DNA of 64,000 nt. It comes from Laburnicola sp. R22_1 (lineage: Eukaryota; Ascomycota; Dothideomycetes; Pleosporales; Didymosphaeriaceae). The notes beneath the pieces are model-generated. The model worked only from the letters and a program-made list of their open reading frames with translations. It did no database searches and was not told the DNA's origin. The position numbers and the translations under genes were made by a program. This document shows positions 43,446-54,602 of the stretch, piece after piece (the stretch's first letter is position 1; each line of letters begins with the position of its first letter). The stretch covers positions 3,596,001-3,660,000 of the forward strand of contig JACONQ010000004.1 of NCBI GenBank assembly GCA_014281115.1, written 5' to 3'.

Positions 43446-44318
43446 ATTAATTATAAATTTAAGCTCTATAAAGCTGCTACCTATTTAGTAGGCCTAGGTG
43501 AATAAGATGCTAATATAAGGCTAGACAAACGCGGACTAACGCCTATTATATACAGTTTAAAAAAATCTAAATAATTACTTTTTTAAAAGAAGATTAAATA
43601 GCTTATTAAGGAGCTTATACTAGTTTCTAATTATAGTAGTTTAAGAAGTCTCTAAGATATTATAAGTAGCTATATAACACTTAGGGCTATACTATTTTAG
43701 ATTAGTCTAGCTTTAGTAGAGAGCACTCTTTAGATTTATTAGTGTCTCTATTATTATATAGGAAGAAGATCCTTTTAGCGAATCTGCGTAAGCGTTATTA
43801 ATAAAGTTAGTGCACATAGACTGCAATTAGGGCTACTTAATAGATAGTGCGATATTTGTAAATAGATTGTTAGCTAGATTAGAGCTAGTAGCTAGAGCGT
43901 CTAAATAATTAATACTATATTAGAGAGAATTCTATAGTAGGGATAAGGAGACTTATAAGTAGCTTAAGGGCTATATTTACTACCTTAGTGAGTAAAACTA
44001 GTAGTCCTAAAGCAATTAAAAGGGCTATAGAATTAATTACTAAGCAATAAAGCGCGCTAACTTCTATAATCCTAATAATTTATACTATGCAATCTAAATA
44101 GCCCTATAAAATTCTATAGCTTTAGAGTAAAAAAATAAGTCTAGAATTATTACTAATTATTAGACAAATTATAGTGCTTAAGTTATTCTTAAAGACTATT
44201 AATAGAAGCACTAGTATCCGCTAGTTAGAAGTCTTAATAATTAGCTACTAGCTATTTAGAATTGTTATCTAAGAGAATAAGACTAGGCAAGGAACTATAA
44301 TTAAAACTAACTAAAGCG
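43446..44318. other. Unidentified DNA between copia Q RNase H and retroposon F2
   Basis: In copia elements the 3' LTR normally follows RNase H closely, so this and 45173-46967 are probably inserted DNA. No terminal repeats or recognisable domain were found. Confidence 0.4.
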
Positions 44319-45172
44319 GTCTCGACTAAGACCCATAGGCACTTTACAGTTAGATTACATAATTAAATTTTTCGATTTTAGAAATAACACGGTTATAGGC
44401 AATTACTATCTATAGCTAGTTTAGCAGCTTTTAAACGTTGTTTAACTACTTATTACCTCCCTTATTACACTTCCTTAGCTTCTAAAGGAACTTGTTATTA
44501 TCTATAGTATTAAGCATTCTTATTAGGTTCCTCCTCTACTATATAATATATCCTAGGTTTACCTTAGTCTATTAAGTAGTCCCTGCATGCATTATTAATA
44601 CATATACAACCTAAGCTAGCGAATAGTAGCATAGACTATATGCGTGCATTGCGTAGCAATCTAGTATAAGTAACTTAACTAGAAGCTTATTGCTATTAGC
44701 TATCTTAAGCTTTAGCTTCTTTTTAGTAATAATCGCAAGTTTATTAATTAAATTTTAGGGATGCAAGGAGAAGTCTATAGTAGATTAGGCGTACTTAAGG
44801 TTAAACTTTACTTTACAGCGCAGTCGCATCTTTATCTTATTTAATTTAGCTATAGTTGTTAGTTGCGGTAGTGCGTAAGACAGTAGCAGAATTAGGCTCT
44901 TTTTATATAGGCAATAAGCACTCTAATCTTGTCGCTGCCTATATAGGCAAGATAAGTTACTGCTTAACAATAGTTCTAAATTATAGTTAACTCTACTAGT
45001 GTACTTAATAGCCTTGCGGGGTGCTAAACAATAAGCGCGCTATTAACTTAGTTACGTGTATTTATATAGTCTATAGGTATCTTATAAAGCTAGTATATAG
45101 AAAAATAGGTTATAGCTAGATTTTTTTTTGCCATAGTATAGTTGCGGGATGTAGCTTTGTTCACAAAAAAAA
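44319..45172 (+). mobile_element. F2: poly(A)-ended retroposon F, plus strand
   Basis: It starts GTCTCGACTAAGACCCATAG and ends GCTTTGTTCACAAAAAAAA. The length is 854 bp, and it matches F1 along its full length. The flanks AACTAAAGC (before) and ACCTAAAGT (after) look like a mutated target duplication of about 9 bp. It is better preserved than F1. Confidence 0.78.
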
Positions 45173-46967
45173 CCTAAAGTACCTTATTCCTTTTAAGAAT
45201 AAGTAATAGTGTCCTCTAATAGATAAATAATAAAATAGATTAGATTAATAATTTTCTATTTTAAGAGTGCTTCTAATTCTTAATTAAGCTAAACACTTAA
45301 TAAACTAGTATACCTAGATAAGTTTAAAATGCGCACTATAAGATTATTTAAAAGAGAACACTACGCAATCTTAATTAAGAAAGATTAAGTATTTCTTAAG
45401 GTATTGCAAAAATTAATTATAGCTAAAGTATTAGTATTAGGATTTAAGAAGTTACTAGTTTTATAAGCAAGTTTATCTCTTACTAAGTAAGGTTTAGCGA
45501 TTTAGCACAGATAAAGCAAATTTCCATTAATAGAAACCTAAGTAAACTATTACTTATTAATTATAATCTTAGGGCTAGGCTAAATAGAATATTAGTTAAT
45601 TAGCTAATTTAAGATTATATAACCTTGCTGCATAGCTAAACTAGTCTAAGTAGTACTATACTAAAGACTCTAACTAGGCAGATTATAATTAAGCACTAAT
45701 ATAGGATAACTTATATTATAAGTTAGAAGCACTTACTTAAAAAAATCTAATTAAGATTAATTAGACCTATAGAAATATTCTTAGCCTAGATAGGAGTGCT
45801 ATAATATCCTAAAGGAGACTAGTAATTGTTACTTTTATCTAAGAGCAGAGCGGGAGATAGAGCACTATCTTTCTTTATCTTTTTCTTACTTAAATATATC
45901 TTTAGGCATTCTTTAAGACGCTTTATAAGATTAATAGAAAATAATTAGTACTATAAAAATTAATAAATAATTAGCTAAAAGTATATAATGATTTACTAAA
46001 TTATTATTTGCCTAATACTAAACAAATTAGCAAGCTTTATCTTTAAGCTTCTTAGGCCTTAAGAATATTAGCAAAGAAGGATTACTAAAGACAATTAGAT
46101 TTTTATATAATAGCTTACATATATATTTAGATACGCAATAATAATATTAGATATTTAAGTATTTAGTTAATATATTCTTAAAATATCTACTATCTAAGCT
46201 ACTAAAAAGATAAGATCTAAGGTATACAATATATAAATACCTACGCTTAGGGCTATATAATTAATTAGAGGCTAGACTAAGCTTGTCTCTCTTAATCTTC
46301 TTATTTCTAGGAGTTTTAGGCTTGTTCTTAGACCTAGGGTTGCTTAAAGAAGTAGCTTAGGGGGAATTCTAATTAGTATTCTTTAATTATAGAGACTTCT
46401 TATAAAATTAGGAAGGGTCCTTAATAGGCTTCGAATACTTAGACAATTAGAATTAATTGTACTTCCCTTTTATTACTATCTGCTTAAACACTTTCTTTTT
46501 TAGGGGATTAGAGGTAACCTTACTAAGAGCCTTATTTAATAGGCAATTAGAGCAGCATATTATAAGTTAATTAACCTAATCTTATATCTCTTTAAACTTA
46601 TACTTGCATTTCTCTTAAGTAAGTTTTATTTAAAACTTTATACATATATAGATTAGTGCTTCTTATATATATAGGTTAGTAGTCTATACTTATTAAAGTA
46701 AAAAATAGAAGATAAAAATAATTAACTTACTCCTATAGAAAACTTAACTAAAGAAACTACGCAAAGAGATAGAGAGTAGATAAGTAAAGTTTTATTATTA
46801 ATAAAAGGCTATTATAAGCTTATATAACTATAAACGCTTAAATTGCGCTATTATAAGTAATTAGTTACTTAGTTATATACTTAATTTGTAAGCTAATTAG
46901 AGGTAGAATTATTCTAAGCCTTATTACATAAGTAGGTACGCTACTTATATAGCCTATCTAAGGGGTA
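45173..46967 (-). other. Unidentified insertion with long eroded minus-strand frame
   Basis: Reading the minus strand from about 46630 gives TYLREMQV, then (stops taken as Gln) RDIRLG-LTYNMLL-LPIK, and later VSINGNLLYLC near 45530 and KPYLVRDKLAYKTSNFLNPN. The low density of non-TAA/TAG stops suggests a former coding region. I do not recognise the protein. It lies between the end of copia Q pol and its 3' LTR. Confidence 0.35.
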
Positions 46968-47152
46968 TATTATAGAAATAAGGCTCTAACTAGGTGTAAT
47001 TATATGCCTATAATTATGTAAGTAGTACTATTTTAGTCCTACTCCTTTTCTATAAGCATATATATAGTCTAGCCCTTTGGCTTTCTTTTTATATAGTAAG
47101 CTTATCTACTTTGCTTATTAAATCTAAGATTCTAGCTCGTTTTTCTTTATTA
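46968..47152 (+). repeat. 3' LTR of copia Q
   Basis: It starts TATTATAGAAATAAGGCTC after a short AAGGGG tract and aligns gap-free to the 5' LTR. The target pentamer GTAGT follows. Confidence 0.82.
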
Positions 47153-47529
47153 GTAGTATAATTATTAATAATATTAATAATAAAGTAAGAGTTAGTTTTC
47201 TATATAAGCTTTAAGTAACTTTTAATAGGTATTAGAGCGCTTATAGATAATTAGGGGGCAAATATATAATAACTACTATTATATTAGTAGAGACTAGAAG
47301 TAGACTATACTTTTAGGCACTATACTAGAGCGGCCTTTCTATCCTAGCTTACGTAGGCCTAAATTAAAAAAATGTATTAAAAAGATAATTAACACTAAAT
47401 AAACAATGCGACGCTTTTTTAGTTATATAACTTATTATATAATATTAGTTATATTAGTTAGGTGCACTATGCCTATATATATATATTAGTAATTACTTTA
47501 TAATTATTAAAGATTTTATATAAAGTATT

Positions 47530-47636
47530 CTTACGCTCTTTTTAATTACTAAGTAAGAGGCTCTGCTTTTTTAATTTTTTAATTTAAGATAAAAGCCTCC
47601 ATTGTCCTACCTCTAGGTAGATTTAATTAACGCTAT
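47530..47636 (+). repeat. h6: double-hairpin element, plus orientation
   Basis: It starts CTTACGCTCTTTTTAATT and contains AAGTAAGAGGCTCTGCTT and CTACCTCTAGGTAG. It is bounded by 12-bp repeats ATATAAAGTATT (47518-47529) and ATAAAAAGTATA (47637-47648). The second repeat is shared with h7. Confidence 0.8.
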
Positions 47637-47648
47637 ATAAAAAGTATA

Positions 47649-47758
47649 TATTATTAAATTATCTATCTAGAAGTAGAATAATAAAGGCTCTTAACTTAAA
47701 TAATAATAAAAAAAAGCAGAGCCCCCTACTTAGTAATTAAGAAGAATATAAAAGGTGA
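47649..47758 (-). repeat. h7: double-hairpin element, opposite orientation to h6
   Basis: It contains (inverted) the CTACTTCTAGATAG and AAGCAGAGCCCCCTACTT landmarks. It is bounded by ATAAAAAGTATA at 47637-47648 and 47759-47770. It abuts h6 with one shared 12-bp target copy, so one element landed in the duplicated target of the other. Confidence 0.8.
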
Positions 47759-47770
47759 ATAAAAAGTATA

Positions 47771-48172
47771 AATTAAGGTTAAAGTTAGTGACTTATATAC
47801 AATAACCTAACCCTAATCTGACCTATACCTATTTACCAGTCTGCATGATACTATCACAGTCCGTCCTCTTCTCCTCTGGGCACCAGCCGTGCAGCTACTG
47901 TTCAACGACTGTGCACACATACCAACGCCTGTTGCACTACCCTCTTGGTGAAGAGGCCGAGTGCCAGGCTCGATGCCCCAGTAGCGCGACTTTCTTGGTT
48001 GGTCGTCGGTGTCGGCGGTCGGGGTGCATGTGAGGTTATCGGCCCTCGCTTGTTATGTACCTAGGTGTGGCGCAAGGTACTGTACCAGGGAGAGAACCTT
48101 GGAACAAGGGCTCCTCTATCCCAGAAACACTGAAACAGGTGAAGACACCCTCGCCCCTGCAAAGAGTAAATA
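47771..48172. other. Start of the GC-normal island; gene-upstream DNA
   Basis: Composition switches from TpA-rich to balanced near 47,830. No transposon match was found. A short plus-strand frame at 47845-48033 has no recognisable features. This is probably the promoter/5' region, or an upstream exon, of the membrane-protein gene. CCTAACCCTAA at about 47806 is a single telomere-like match only. Confidence 0.45.
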
Positions 48173-48262
48173 TGTGGTGTTAATTTAATCTACCTAGGGG
48201 TAGGACGACAAAGGCTTTCATCTTCTTAAATAACATGATAAAAAAAGCAGAGCCCCCTGCTT
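48173..48262 (-). repeat. h8: double-hairpin element just upstream of the host gene
   Basis: In reverse orientation it starts TGTGGTGTTAATTTAATC, has CTACCTAGGGGTAG and ends AAGCAGAGCCCCCTGCTT. It is nearly identical to h2 and h4. It is flanked by AGTAAATA (48165-48172) and AGTAAACA (48263-48270), although the second could partly be element sequence. It lies about 100 bp before the predicted start codon of the DUF2985-like gene and shows almost no RIP. Confidence 0.83.
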
Positions 48263-48358
48263 AGTAAACAATAAGAGCGCAGGTAGATATAATATCTTAT
48301 CTTCTACTATGCTGCCGACGACGACGCCTTCTATGCGAGCGGCCCTCTAAGCACATAC

Positions 48359-50538
48359 ATGGACAAGCTGAAGGTTAAGGCGCGCTCTGCGCGCAACAGG
48401 GTCGCCGAGAGTGCCTCGCGAGGAGACGGCAGGGCGACTCTCTCGGCACCACACCAGACTCTTCTGAACGACAACGCCAGCACCGCCGCCGTCAACGAGG
48501 GCTTCATAGGGACGGCATCGCGCGACTTCGCAGCTTCCAGCCACCCCGTCGTCGAGCCGCCCATGTCGCTGCAGTCGTCTGTCGATGCAGGCACGCCCGT
48601 GCCGACGCCGCGCAGACATGGCAACAACGGCCGACAGCCAGCGTCCGGGTATGACTCCTCCCTATCACACCAGTCGGCTGCGGTACGGTGCAAGTGATGT
48701 GATGCTGACAGTCACAGCAGTTCGCAGGCCATCGGACGCGCGAGGAGCAACTCTGCATCACATCAACAAGAACAACATCGCCGCCCGTCCGCGGGTCTCC
48801 GCCAGTCCAGTATAGCCATTCGCCGTATGCCGTCCTCTCCGGCCCTTTCGCAGGCCTACGCAAATTCGAACGCTTCCACCAACGCCTTGCAACAGACGCC
48901 TTCACGGCTGCCAGCACTGCAAGAGGGCGTGCCGCTGCAGCCGACAGGCCCAACCAGCTCCACCGAGTCGCCGGCTCCGCAAACAGCGCCTCATCGCCTA
49001 GCAAAAGCAGCTACAAAACTGCGCTTCTGGAAGACGAAGAAAACGCCGGATGCAGACCCTGCCCAGGCATCGGCGTCGGCGTCAGCCGCGCCCGCGGAGC
49101 TGCCCCCGAACTACGACTACTCTTCGAACATGGTAGACGTGCTAGACACGCTAGGTATGTATGCATGCAGCTGCAGCAGGGCTTCCACTGATTAGAACAG
49201 ATCCCGAGGTCGCCACCCTCACGTCTCTGACCAACATCCAGAACTCGCTCTTCGTCCCCAATCTAGGCAGATTTGTGAACCGCCGCCCAACCTACACTTT
49301 CGCGCGCACGCCTAGCGAACAACAAAGCTTCGACGACGATGGTCGAACTATCCAGCCAGGGCAGCAGGCGCAGGAGGAGTATGCCCCTCGCTTAACACGC
49401 ACCCAGACCGGGGGCACAATGGCTACAGTGGCTACCATTGATTCAAGATTGAGCGACTCCCGTTACGCTGTGCTTCCGCACGGCACAGACCTTGAAGGAT
49501 GGTCCAAAGAAGACAAAAAGGAGTTGAACGACCATGTCAGGCATATGCTGCATTCGCGAAGATCCAAGTTCAAACGCTCCCTCAAAGGATTCGGACAATA
49601 TGTTAAACGACGTAAGTAACTCGAGAGTAGCTTGCAGTTCCACCATCTAACTTTGTATAGCACTTGGCTTCCTTGTCACTTTGTACGCGACTTTGATCAC
49701 TCTGTTTGGATTAGCGTGGGTGCTGTTCTTAATTGGTTGGATCAATGTTGGTGGCCGCCAAATCTACGTTGTCCACATCATCGACAGTGTCTTGGTCGCG
49801 CTTTTCGCCATTGTGGGCGATGGTCTAGCGCCTTTTCGCGCTATTGATACGTATCACATGGTCTTCATCGCGCACTATCACCACTTCACCTGGTCACGTC
49901 GGAAGAAAGATATGCTTCCTGAACTAAAAGACCACAACGATCTACCTGCCAGCAACGCCCCCATGTCTGGTCAAAACAACTCCGACTCTGAGGATCCCGA
50001 GAAGCAGTGGGAATTCACTGTGCTCACGCCGAAGCAACAAGCCAAACTGGAGCACCACCAGGGAAAGTTTTGCAAATCACATTCTTTCTATAAGCCGCAC
50101 GAGACGGAAACGCACTACGCCTTTCCACTACGCTTTTTGATTGCCATCGTTGTGCTGTTGGACTGTCATTCCCTGCTTCAGATCTCGCTCGGCGCCGTCA
50201 CTTGGGGCTGGTATTACAAGGACCGACCGTTCGCCGTTACCACGGTTATCCTTTGCTGCTCGATTACGTGCAACGCCACAGCTGGCCTACTTATAATGAT
50301 TGGAGACCGCCGGACAAGGAAGAAGGACGTGCTAGAGCGCATGAACAGACAGGAGTTGACGGAAGAGGCTATGCACCGCTTGAAGAAGAAGAAGGAAAAG
50401 GAGAGCGAGAGCGAGAGAGAAGATAACGAGGAGGCTAGGAAGGGCAGGAGTAGCTTGCATTTTATACGACATAGGCATTTGGAGGATACAGAAAAAGGGA
50501 AGCATAGAGAGCAACCTGCGGAGAGTGCGTATCCGTAA
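48359..50538 (+). CDS. DUF2985-like multi-pass membrane protein (four exons, 671 aa)
   Basis: Predicted exons: 48359-48648, 48718-49154, 49201-49611, 49661-50538. Introns are 69, 46 and 49 bp with GTATGA, GTATGT and GTAAGT donors and CAG/CAG/TAG acceptors; the first two have CTGAC/CTGAT branch-like sites. Splicing joins the frames as ASG-SSQAIGR, VLDTL-DPEV and YVKR-PLGFL. Residues 1-370 are hydrophilic, Ser/Pro/Ala-rich and probably cytosolic. Helices at about 382-404, 414-435, 534-558 and 570-594. The block PLGFLVTLYATLITLFGL, then VHIIDSVLVALFAI and GLAPFRAIDTY, matches my recollection of fungal DUF2985 proteins (PF11204). Function is unknown. The Lys/Glu/Arg-rich tail (about 595-655) is coiled-coil-like. 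The start codon is uncertain: the frame is open about 60 bp further upstream without another ATG, so an earlier exon is possible. It is the only undamaged gene here. Confidence 0.82.
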
Positions 50539-50579
50539 TGCTAATCAAGATAGCCTGTTTTGGATTTTTTGCATATGTA

Positions 50580-52374
50580 AGCTAGCGCATATAGTTCCTG
50601 CGCACATAGGGTTCCTGCGCACCTCACCAAAACGCGTCACCTACACAAAACACGTCAGATTTCTCCACAACGCTCTTATAATTGCCATTGTGTACACATA
50701 GATTCAAGCGCTGCAGCTGCTGTAACTATAGTAGCTGTCTCTGAAGCGCTTACTATAGTAGATCTTTGCTGCTAAGCTCCTGCAGCCTCAGCTGCGCGTA
50801 TAGCCTCTACGATAGTCTCTACCTCTGCAAAGCGTCGATTTGGGTCTATTTGAACGCGCTTTCAAGGACGCTGAGAGCTAGTAGTCTGTAGATAATACTT
50901 AAGGCGTCTTTTCTCTAATTCTAGCCCTGCAGCTCTAGCATTTGCAGCTGCTAGAGCCTTACCTGCTTTCTGTAGGAGTAGCTAGGTCCTACGACCTAGA
51001 TTCTTGACGCTCTAGACGTCGCGCTGCGCTATATAGAGATCGCGAGGGCCTTAAGGGGTTAAGAGGAAGCTCTAAGGCTGTTGCTGAGGCTGCTGCTGAT
51101 GCGTAGGCGTAGTAGGCCTCTAGGAGACTTGCAACAAGCTAAGCACGTGATTGATATTGAATGGGCAGATACCAGCAGCCTGCCAGCTAGCTCGAATCAC
51201 ACGCTCTATGAAGCCTTCCTCCCTAGCTTAATAATAGCAGGCAATAAAGCGCTCCTTCTTAACAGGTGCGGCGTCGTCAAGCGATGCAAGCTCCTGGATC
51301 TGGCGTCGGTAACTAGACTTAATAACGGAGAAAGGGGCGAGATCTAGAGGCTGTAGGACGTGCGAGGTATGCGCAGGTAGGTATAGGAGCTCTATTCGAT
51401 GCTGTTTACAGAGCCATAGGAACTCTATATTAATATGGCTGCTGTGGCTGTTAAGGATAAGGAGGCGGTACTAGCTATCACCTACAGCCGTCTCAGGTAT
51501 AAATATGCGCTGCAGCCACTCAACACCTATTGCTTTTAATGTCTATCCGTTCTCTGAGGTTGTATACAGCCAGCTAGGTACGTAGGACGATAGGAACTAG
51601 GTAGTTTGTAGGCTCTGGCCTTTGAAGATGACCGCGCAGCGTAGTTTCCGCCCTATCGCTGACACACACTTAATTATAGAGACCCACTCGCGATTCTCTA
51701 GAGACCAAATGTAAGCCTTCTTTTTCTAACTACTAGAGAGTACTCTAGTGTTTGTACATACTCCTAGAGCAACGCTAGTCTTATCTATATTATATGTATT
51801 CTCCGCCTGTATGTTAAGCTGCTGTCGAGTCTGCTTATAGCGCTCTAGGAACGCGCGCAACTGCTCTAGAGTCGCTGCATTAGCTCTCTAAGCCTTAAGC
51901 TTTCTACTAATAACTAAGGCGACGCGTAGCTGTCGCTTAATAATAAAGTGTAAGAGCTAGAGTTTACTAATAGGCTAACTATCGCTATTCATACGTAGGA
52001 TTTAATTGGCCATTTCTTAAGCGCGAGCGTGTGAGGGAGGGCAGGCGCGTGCGTCTTCTTCAAGGATCCAGTCTACTAGGAAGTCCTCTTGTAGAGGAGT
52101 CAGCCGCTGCTGATGCTAATAGCTGAGCGCACTATTTGTTGCGCCATTAAGACGGTTGCGTAGTGTAGACTTAGGGACCCTATACGCCTTAGCTGCAGCC
52201 CTTCGGCTAGAAAAAATACCTATAGAGAGATCAGAAAGAGCTCGCGATATAGCAGTCTCACAAGCATTCATTGTTGCAGAGCGTTGTGAAGAAATCTGAC
52301 GTGTTTTGTGCAGGTGTCGCGTTTTAGTGAGGTGCGCAGGAACCCTATGTGCGCAGGAACTATATGCGCTAGCT
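50580..52374 (-). mobile_element. I: pogo-like transposon directly downstream of the host gene
   Basis: Terminal inverted repeats of about 100 bp start AGCTAGCGCATATAGTTCC, flanked by TA at 50578-50579 and 52375-52376. Each contains GTTCCTGCGCA twice, 17 bp apart (50594 and 50611; on the other side TGCGCAGGAAC at 52333 and 52350). Base composition is much less AT-shifted than the neighbouring element J. It begins 41 bp after the stop codon of the DUF2985-like gene. Confidence 0.92.
50676..52271 (-). pseudogene. pogo-like transposase of element I, second catalytic Asp is Asn
   Basis: A single minus-strand frame of 531 codons plus stop has no indel and about 18 internal TAA/TAG/TGA codons. N-terminal HTH: SRRAAAKAYRVPKSTLRNRL. 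CENP-B-type HTH near 52120-51970. Catalytic core: YNIDKTSVALGV (D kept), LILNSHSSHINIEFLW (D to N), HVLQPLDLAPF (D kept). The C-terminus has a Leu/Glu/Lys-rich helix (GLELEKRRLKYYL) and an Ala/Glu-rich tail ending at 50676. The sequence differs enough from pogo-1/2/3 and from H/J to count as a third pogo lineage in the window. Confidence 0.88.
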
Positions 52375-52404
52375 TAGCGCTTTCTTTGTCTGTATCTAAT
52401 ACTA

Positions 52405-54600
52405 ACATATTCTATTAGTAGCCCGGACAGATTAGTCCGCCGGTTAGTTTTTCTTGGCAACTTCGAAGTCCCTTATAACTTATTATAGAACACTACCAAC
52501 GTTACTTTATAGTAACTTATAATAACCTACTATAACTTATAATATACTAAGTTACTATTTAATCTACTTTTTACATTATATAGCCTCTTTACGTAGCTAT
52601 AGTAGTTGCGTAAAGCTAAGGAGTCTTTCTTAGTAGTACAAACTTATAATAAGACTCCCTATAATATATAATATATTATCTACTATACTATATATAGGTA
52701 ATATATAGTATACTTATTATAATTTATAGTAAAGCATACTATATCTTAAGTAGTACTTTATCTAATTTTTAGTTACTAAGTGCATACTATTATAAGATAA
52801 AGTTAACCTATTATTTTTAGCCTTATAGTAATCTATAATAAAATTACTTTAATTTACTTTTAACACTATTTAAAAATAAGCTGCTAAGGATAATATTTAA
52901 CTCTTTCTTTATCTCTTTATCTATCTAATAGGTTCTTATATTATGCCTAGGCTCTCTGCACCTTCTATAGCGGTATTATATTAAGGAACCTGCCTCTTTC
53001 TTACTACTATCTTACGCCCTTTTTAATAACTTTACTTTAATAGAAGGGCTTTTTACTTCTAAATCTACTTCCTAAGCAAAGCCTCGCGTTCTACCTTTCT
53101 AAATATGCTTTCTTTTATGCGTTTTTTACTTTATTAGAACTTTAATTTACTTCTTAAGTTTCTTAATATAGGTCTCTTAAAGTACACTATAGTAGAGTAT
53201 AAATTTAGCACCTTTTATAAGCTATAAGTAGCTTAATTTAGTATTAGGTAGAGACTAAATAAAAGAGTTGCGTATAAGCTTTAACTAGAATCTAAACTTA
53301 AGAGTATTACTTAGAGTCCTAGCTTACTATAGTATATCTAGTAGGGTACCCTAAGGTAGAGTGTATATACGCATATTAAGGCAATCTACTACTACTAATA
53401 TATCTAAAAAAAAATAAGCCTAGAGGCCTTAAAGGCTTTTTTTTTATAGTTTTCTAATATAAATATATTAAAAAACGCGTTATAAAAGACTAGTAGAAAG
53501 CCCTCTTTATTAATATAAAATATATGTTAGCGCGCTAAGTCCTATATACGCTAGGAGTACTTTAGCTTTAGTAGCGCAAAATAGACTATATTAAGTAGCT
53601 AAAGGATATAAAATAAGTGCGCTAGCATATAAAGTGTTAGAATCTTCTATTCTAGGTAATAATCCTTAAAATTCTAGAAGTAGTAGCTCTTATAGCTATC
53701 TAGAATAAGTAACCTTTATAACTCTACTATACGCAGCCTTATATACGCGTTAAAGTGCTTTAACTATATAACTCTAAGCTTATTATTAGTCTAGCTAGTC
53801 TTAGAGACTACTAGTCTTCTTATACTATACTAAGCTATAGACTTGCCCTTTATAAATAATAAAGGGTAGAGTAGTATACTTAGTAGCGCAAATACTCTAA
53901 ATTACTATAACCTACTTATAGTTGCCTAGCTAAACAAGCGTAGGTTAAGAATATCTTTCTAAACTAGTTATAACCTTTATTAAGCTAATAACTTCTATCT
54001 AGAAGCCTATCTTATTAAAGTTATAAATATTTTTATTCTGCACTTTATACTTGGCTTTTATATCCTCTACTAGCTAAAACTACGCGTTTATAACCTCTAG
54101 GTCTTCCTATTATATCCTTTATTAGTTCTTTGCTTAATTAAAAGCTATTTTAAGCTTAGGTACACGCTTTACAAAGCGCTAAGCCTAGTATTATCCTATA
54201 GAGTCTCTGTACCGCATAGCTAGCAGTTTATTAGCTATATCTTCTATCTTACCTAGCTAAGGTGCAAATTCTTGCAAATCTAGATTAAGAATATACTATA
54301 TAAGTGTCTGCTCTTTAGTCGCAGTAAGCTTTGCTATGCCTAATTATATATTTGCTTAGGTAGTAATTCTATTAATTTAATTGCTTAGTGTAGACTTTAT
54401 AATATTATATATTATAGCAGTGCATTATAGACTTAAAATTTACTTATTCTAATAGGCGTAAAGGGCAAGCTTAATTCTGCCTTCTTAATTATATAATAAC
54501 GCATTGTGTTGTTAAGATATTATAATTTATAGTAAAGTATTATAGTCTTAGTAAAAACTATCTAGCGGACTAATCTGTCTGGACTACTAATAGAATATGT
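52405..54600 (-). mobile_element. J: old, RIP-eroded pogo-like transposon related to H
   Basis: The ends are inverted copies starting ACATATTCTATTAGTAG and continuing ACAGATTAGTCCGC, flanked by TA at 52403-52404 and 54601-54602. ATTAGT recurs at 52414 and 52431 (17 bp). It starts only 28 bp after element I ends. The interior aligns with H, for example the regions near 53780-53830 and 32390-32450, but is far more mutated. Confidence 0.85.
52925..54480 (-). pseudogene. pogo-like transposase relic of J with zinc-knuckle remnant
   Basis: Read on the minus strand, the N-terminal region near 54400 matches the H helix-turn-helix only when several stops are read through, so the start is approximate. 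The C-terminus reads YRRCREPRHNIRTY and stops at 52925. This is the same place and spacing as YRRCGKPGHNKKTY in H: a CX2CX4HX4C knuckle with the outer cysteines read as Tyr in both. The catalytic region (about 53650-53900) is recognisable only by nucleotide similarity to H. Nothing here is functional. Confidence 0.7.
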
Positions 54601-54602
54601 TA

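Larger units (their letters stand above)
35917..47152 (+). mobile_element. Q: Ty1/copia-like retrotransposon, 11.2 kb with nested insertions
   Basis: Direct LTRs of about 186 bp lie at 35917-36102 and 46968-47152. The flanking pentamers are GCAGC (35912-35916) and GTAGT (47153-47157), the same target after C-to-T change. Gag and pol are on the plus strand with integrase-like sequence before RT and RNase H. Nested inside are a pogo-like element (37434-39544), retroposon F2 (44319-45172) and unidentified DNA, which explains the unusual length. Confidence 0.83.
35044..47420 (-). mobile_element. D3: retroposon D copy split by copia Q
   Basis: 35044-35916 and 47153-47420 together equal one D element. 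They are bounded by AGTTATATA at 35035-35043 and 47421-47429. The 11-kb copia Q lies between. D-family landmarks on the right piece include the stretch AGAGCGGCCTTTCTATCC and the end AACAATGCGACG. Confidence 0.78.

Noticed and set aside
47800..47815. CCTAACCCTAA as a possible telomere or interstitial telomeric repeat
   Set aside because: A single partial match inside AT-rich repeat DNA; no tandem TTAGGG array.
47845..48033. 62-codon plus-strand frame as a small gene
   Set aside because: No recognisable motif, Cys/Ser-rich chance composition, and better explained as upstream DNA of the membrane-protein gene.
48331..49004. Long minus-strand frames opposite the DUF2985-like exons
   Set aside because: Shadow frames caused by GC-rich codons; plus-strand splicing gives a continuous protein with helices and consensus introns.
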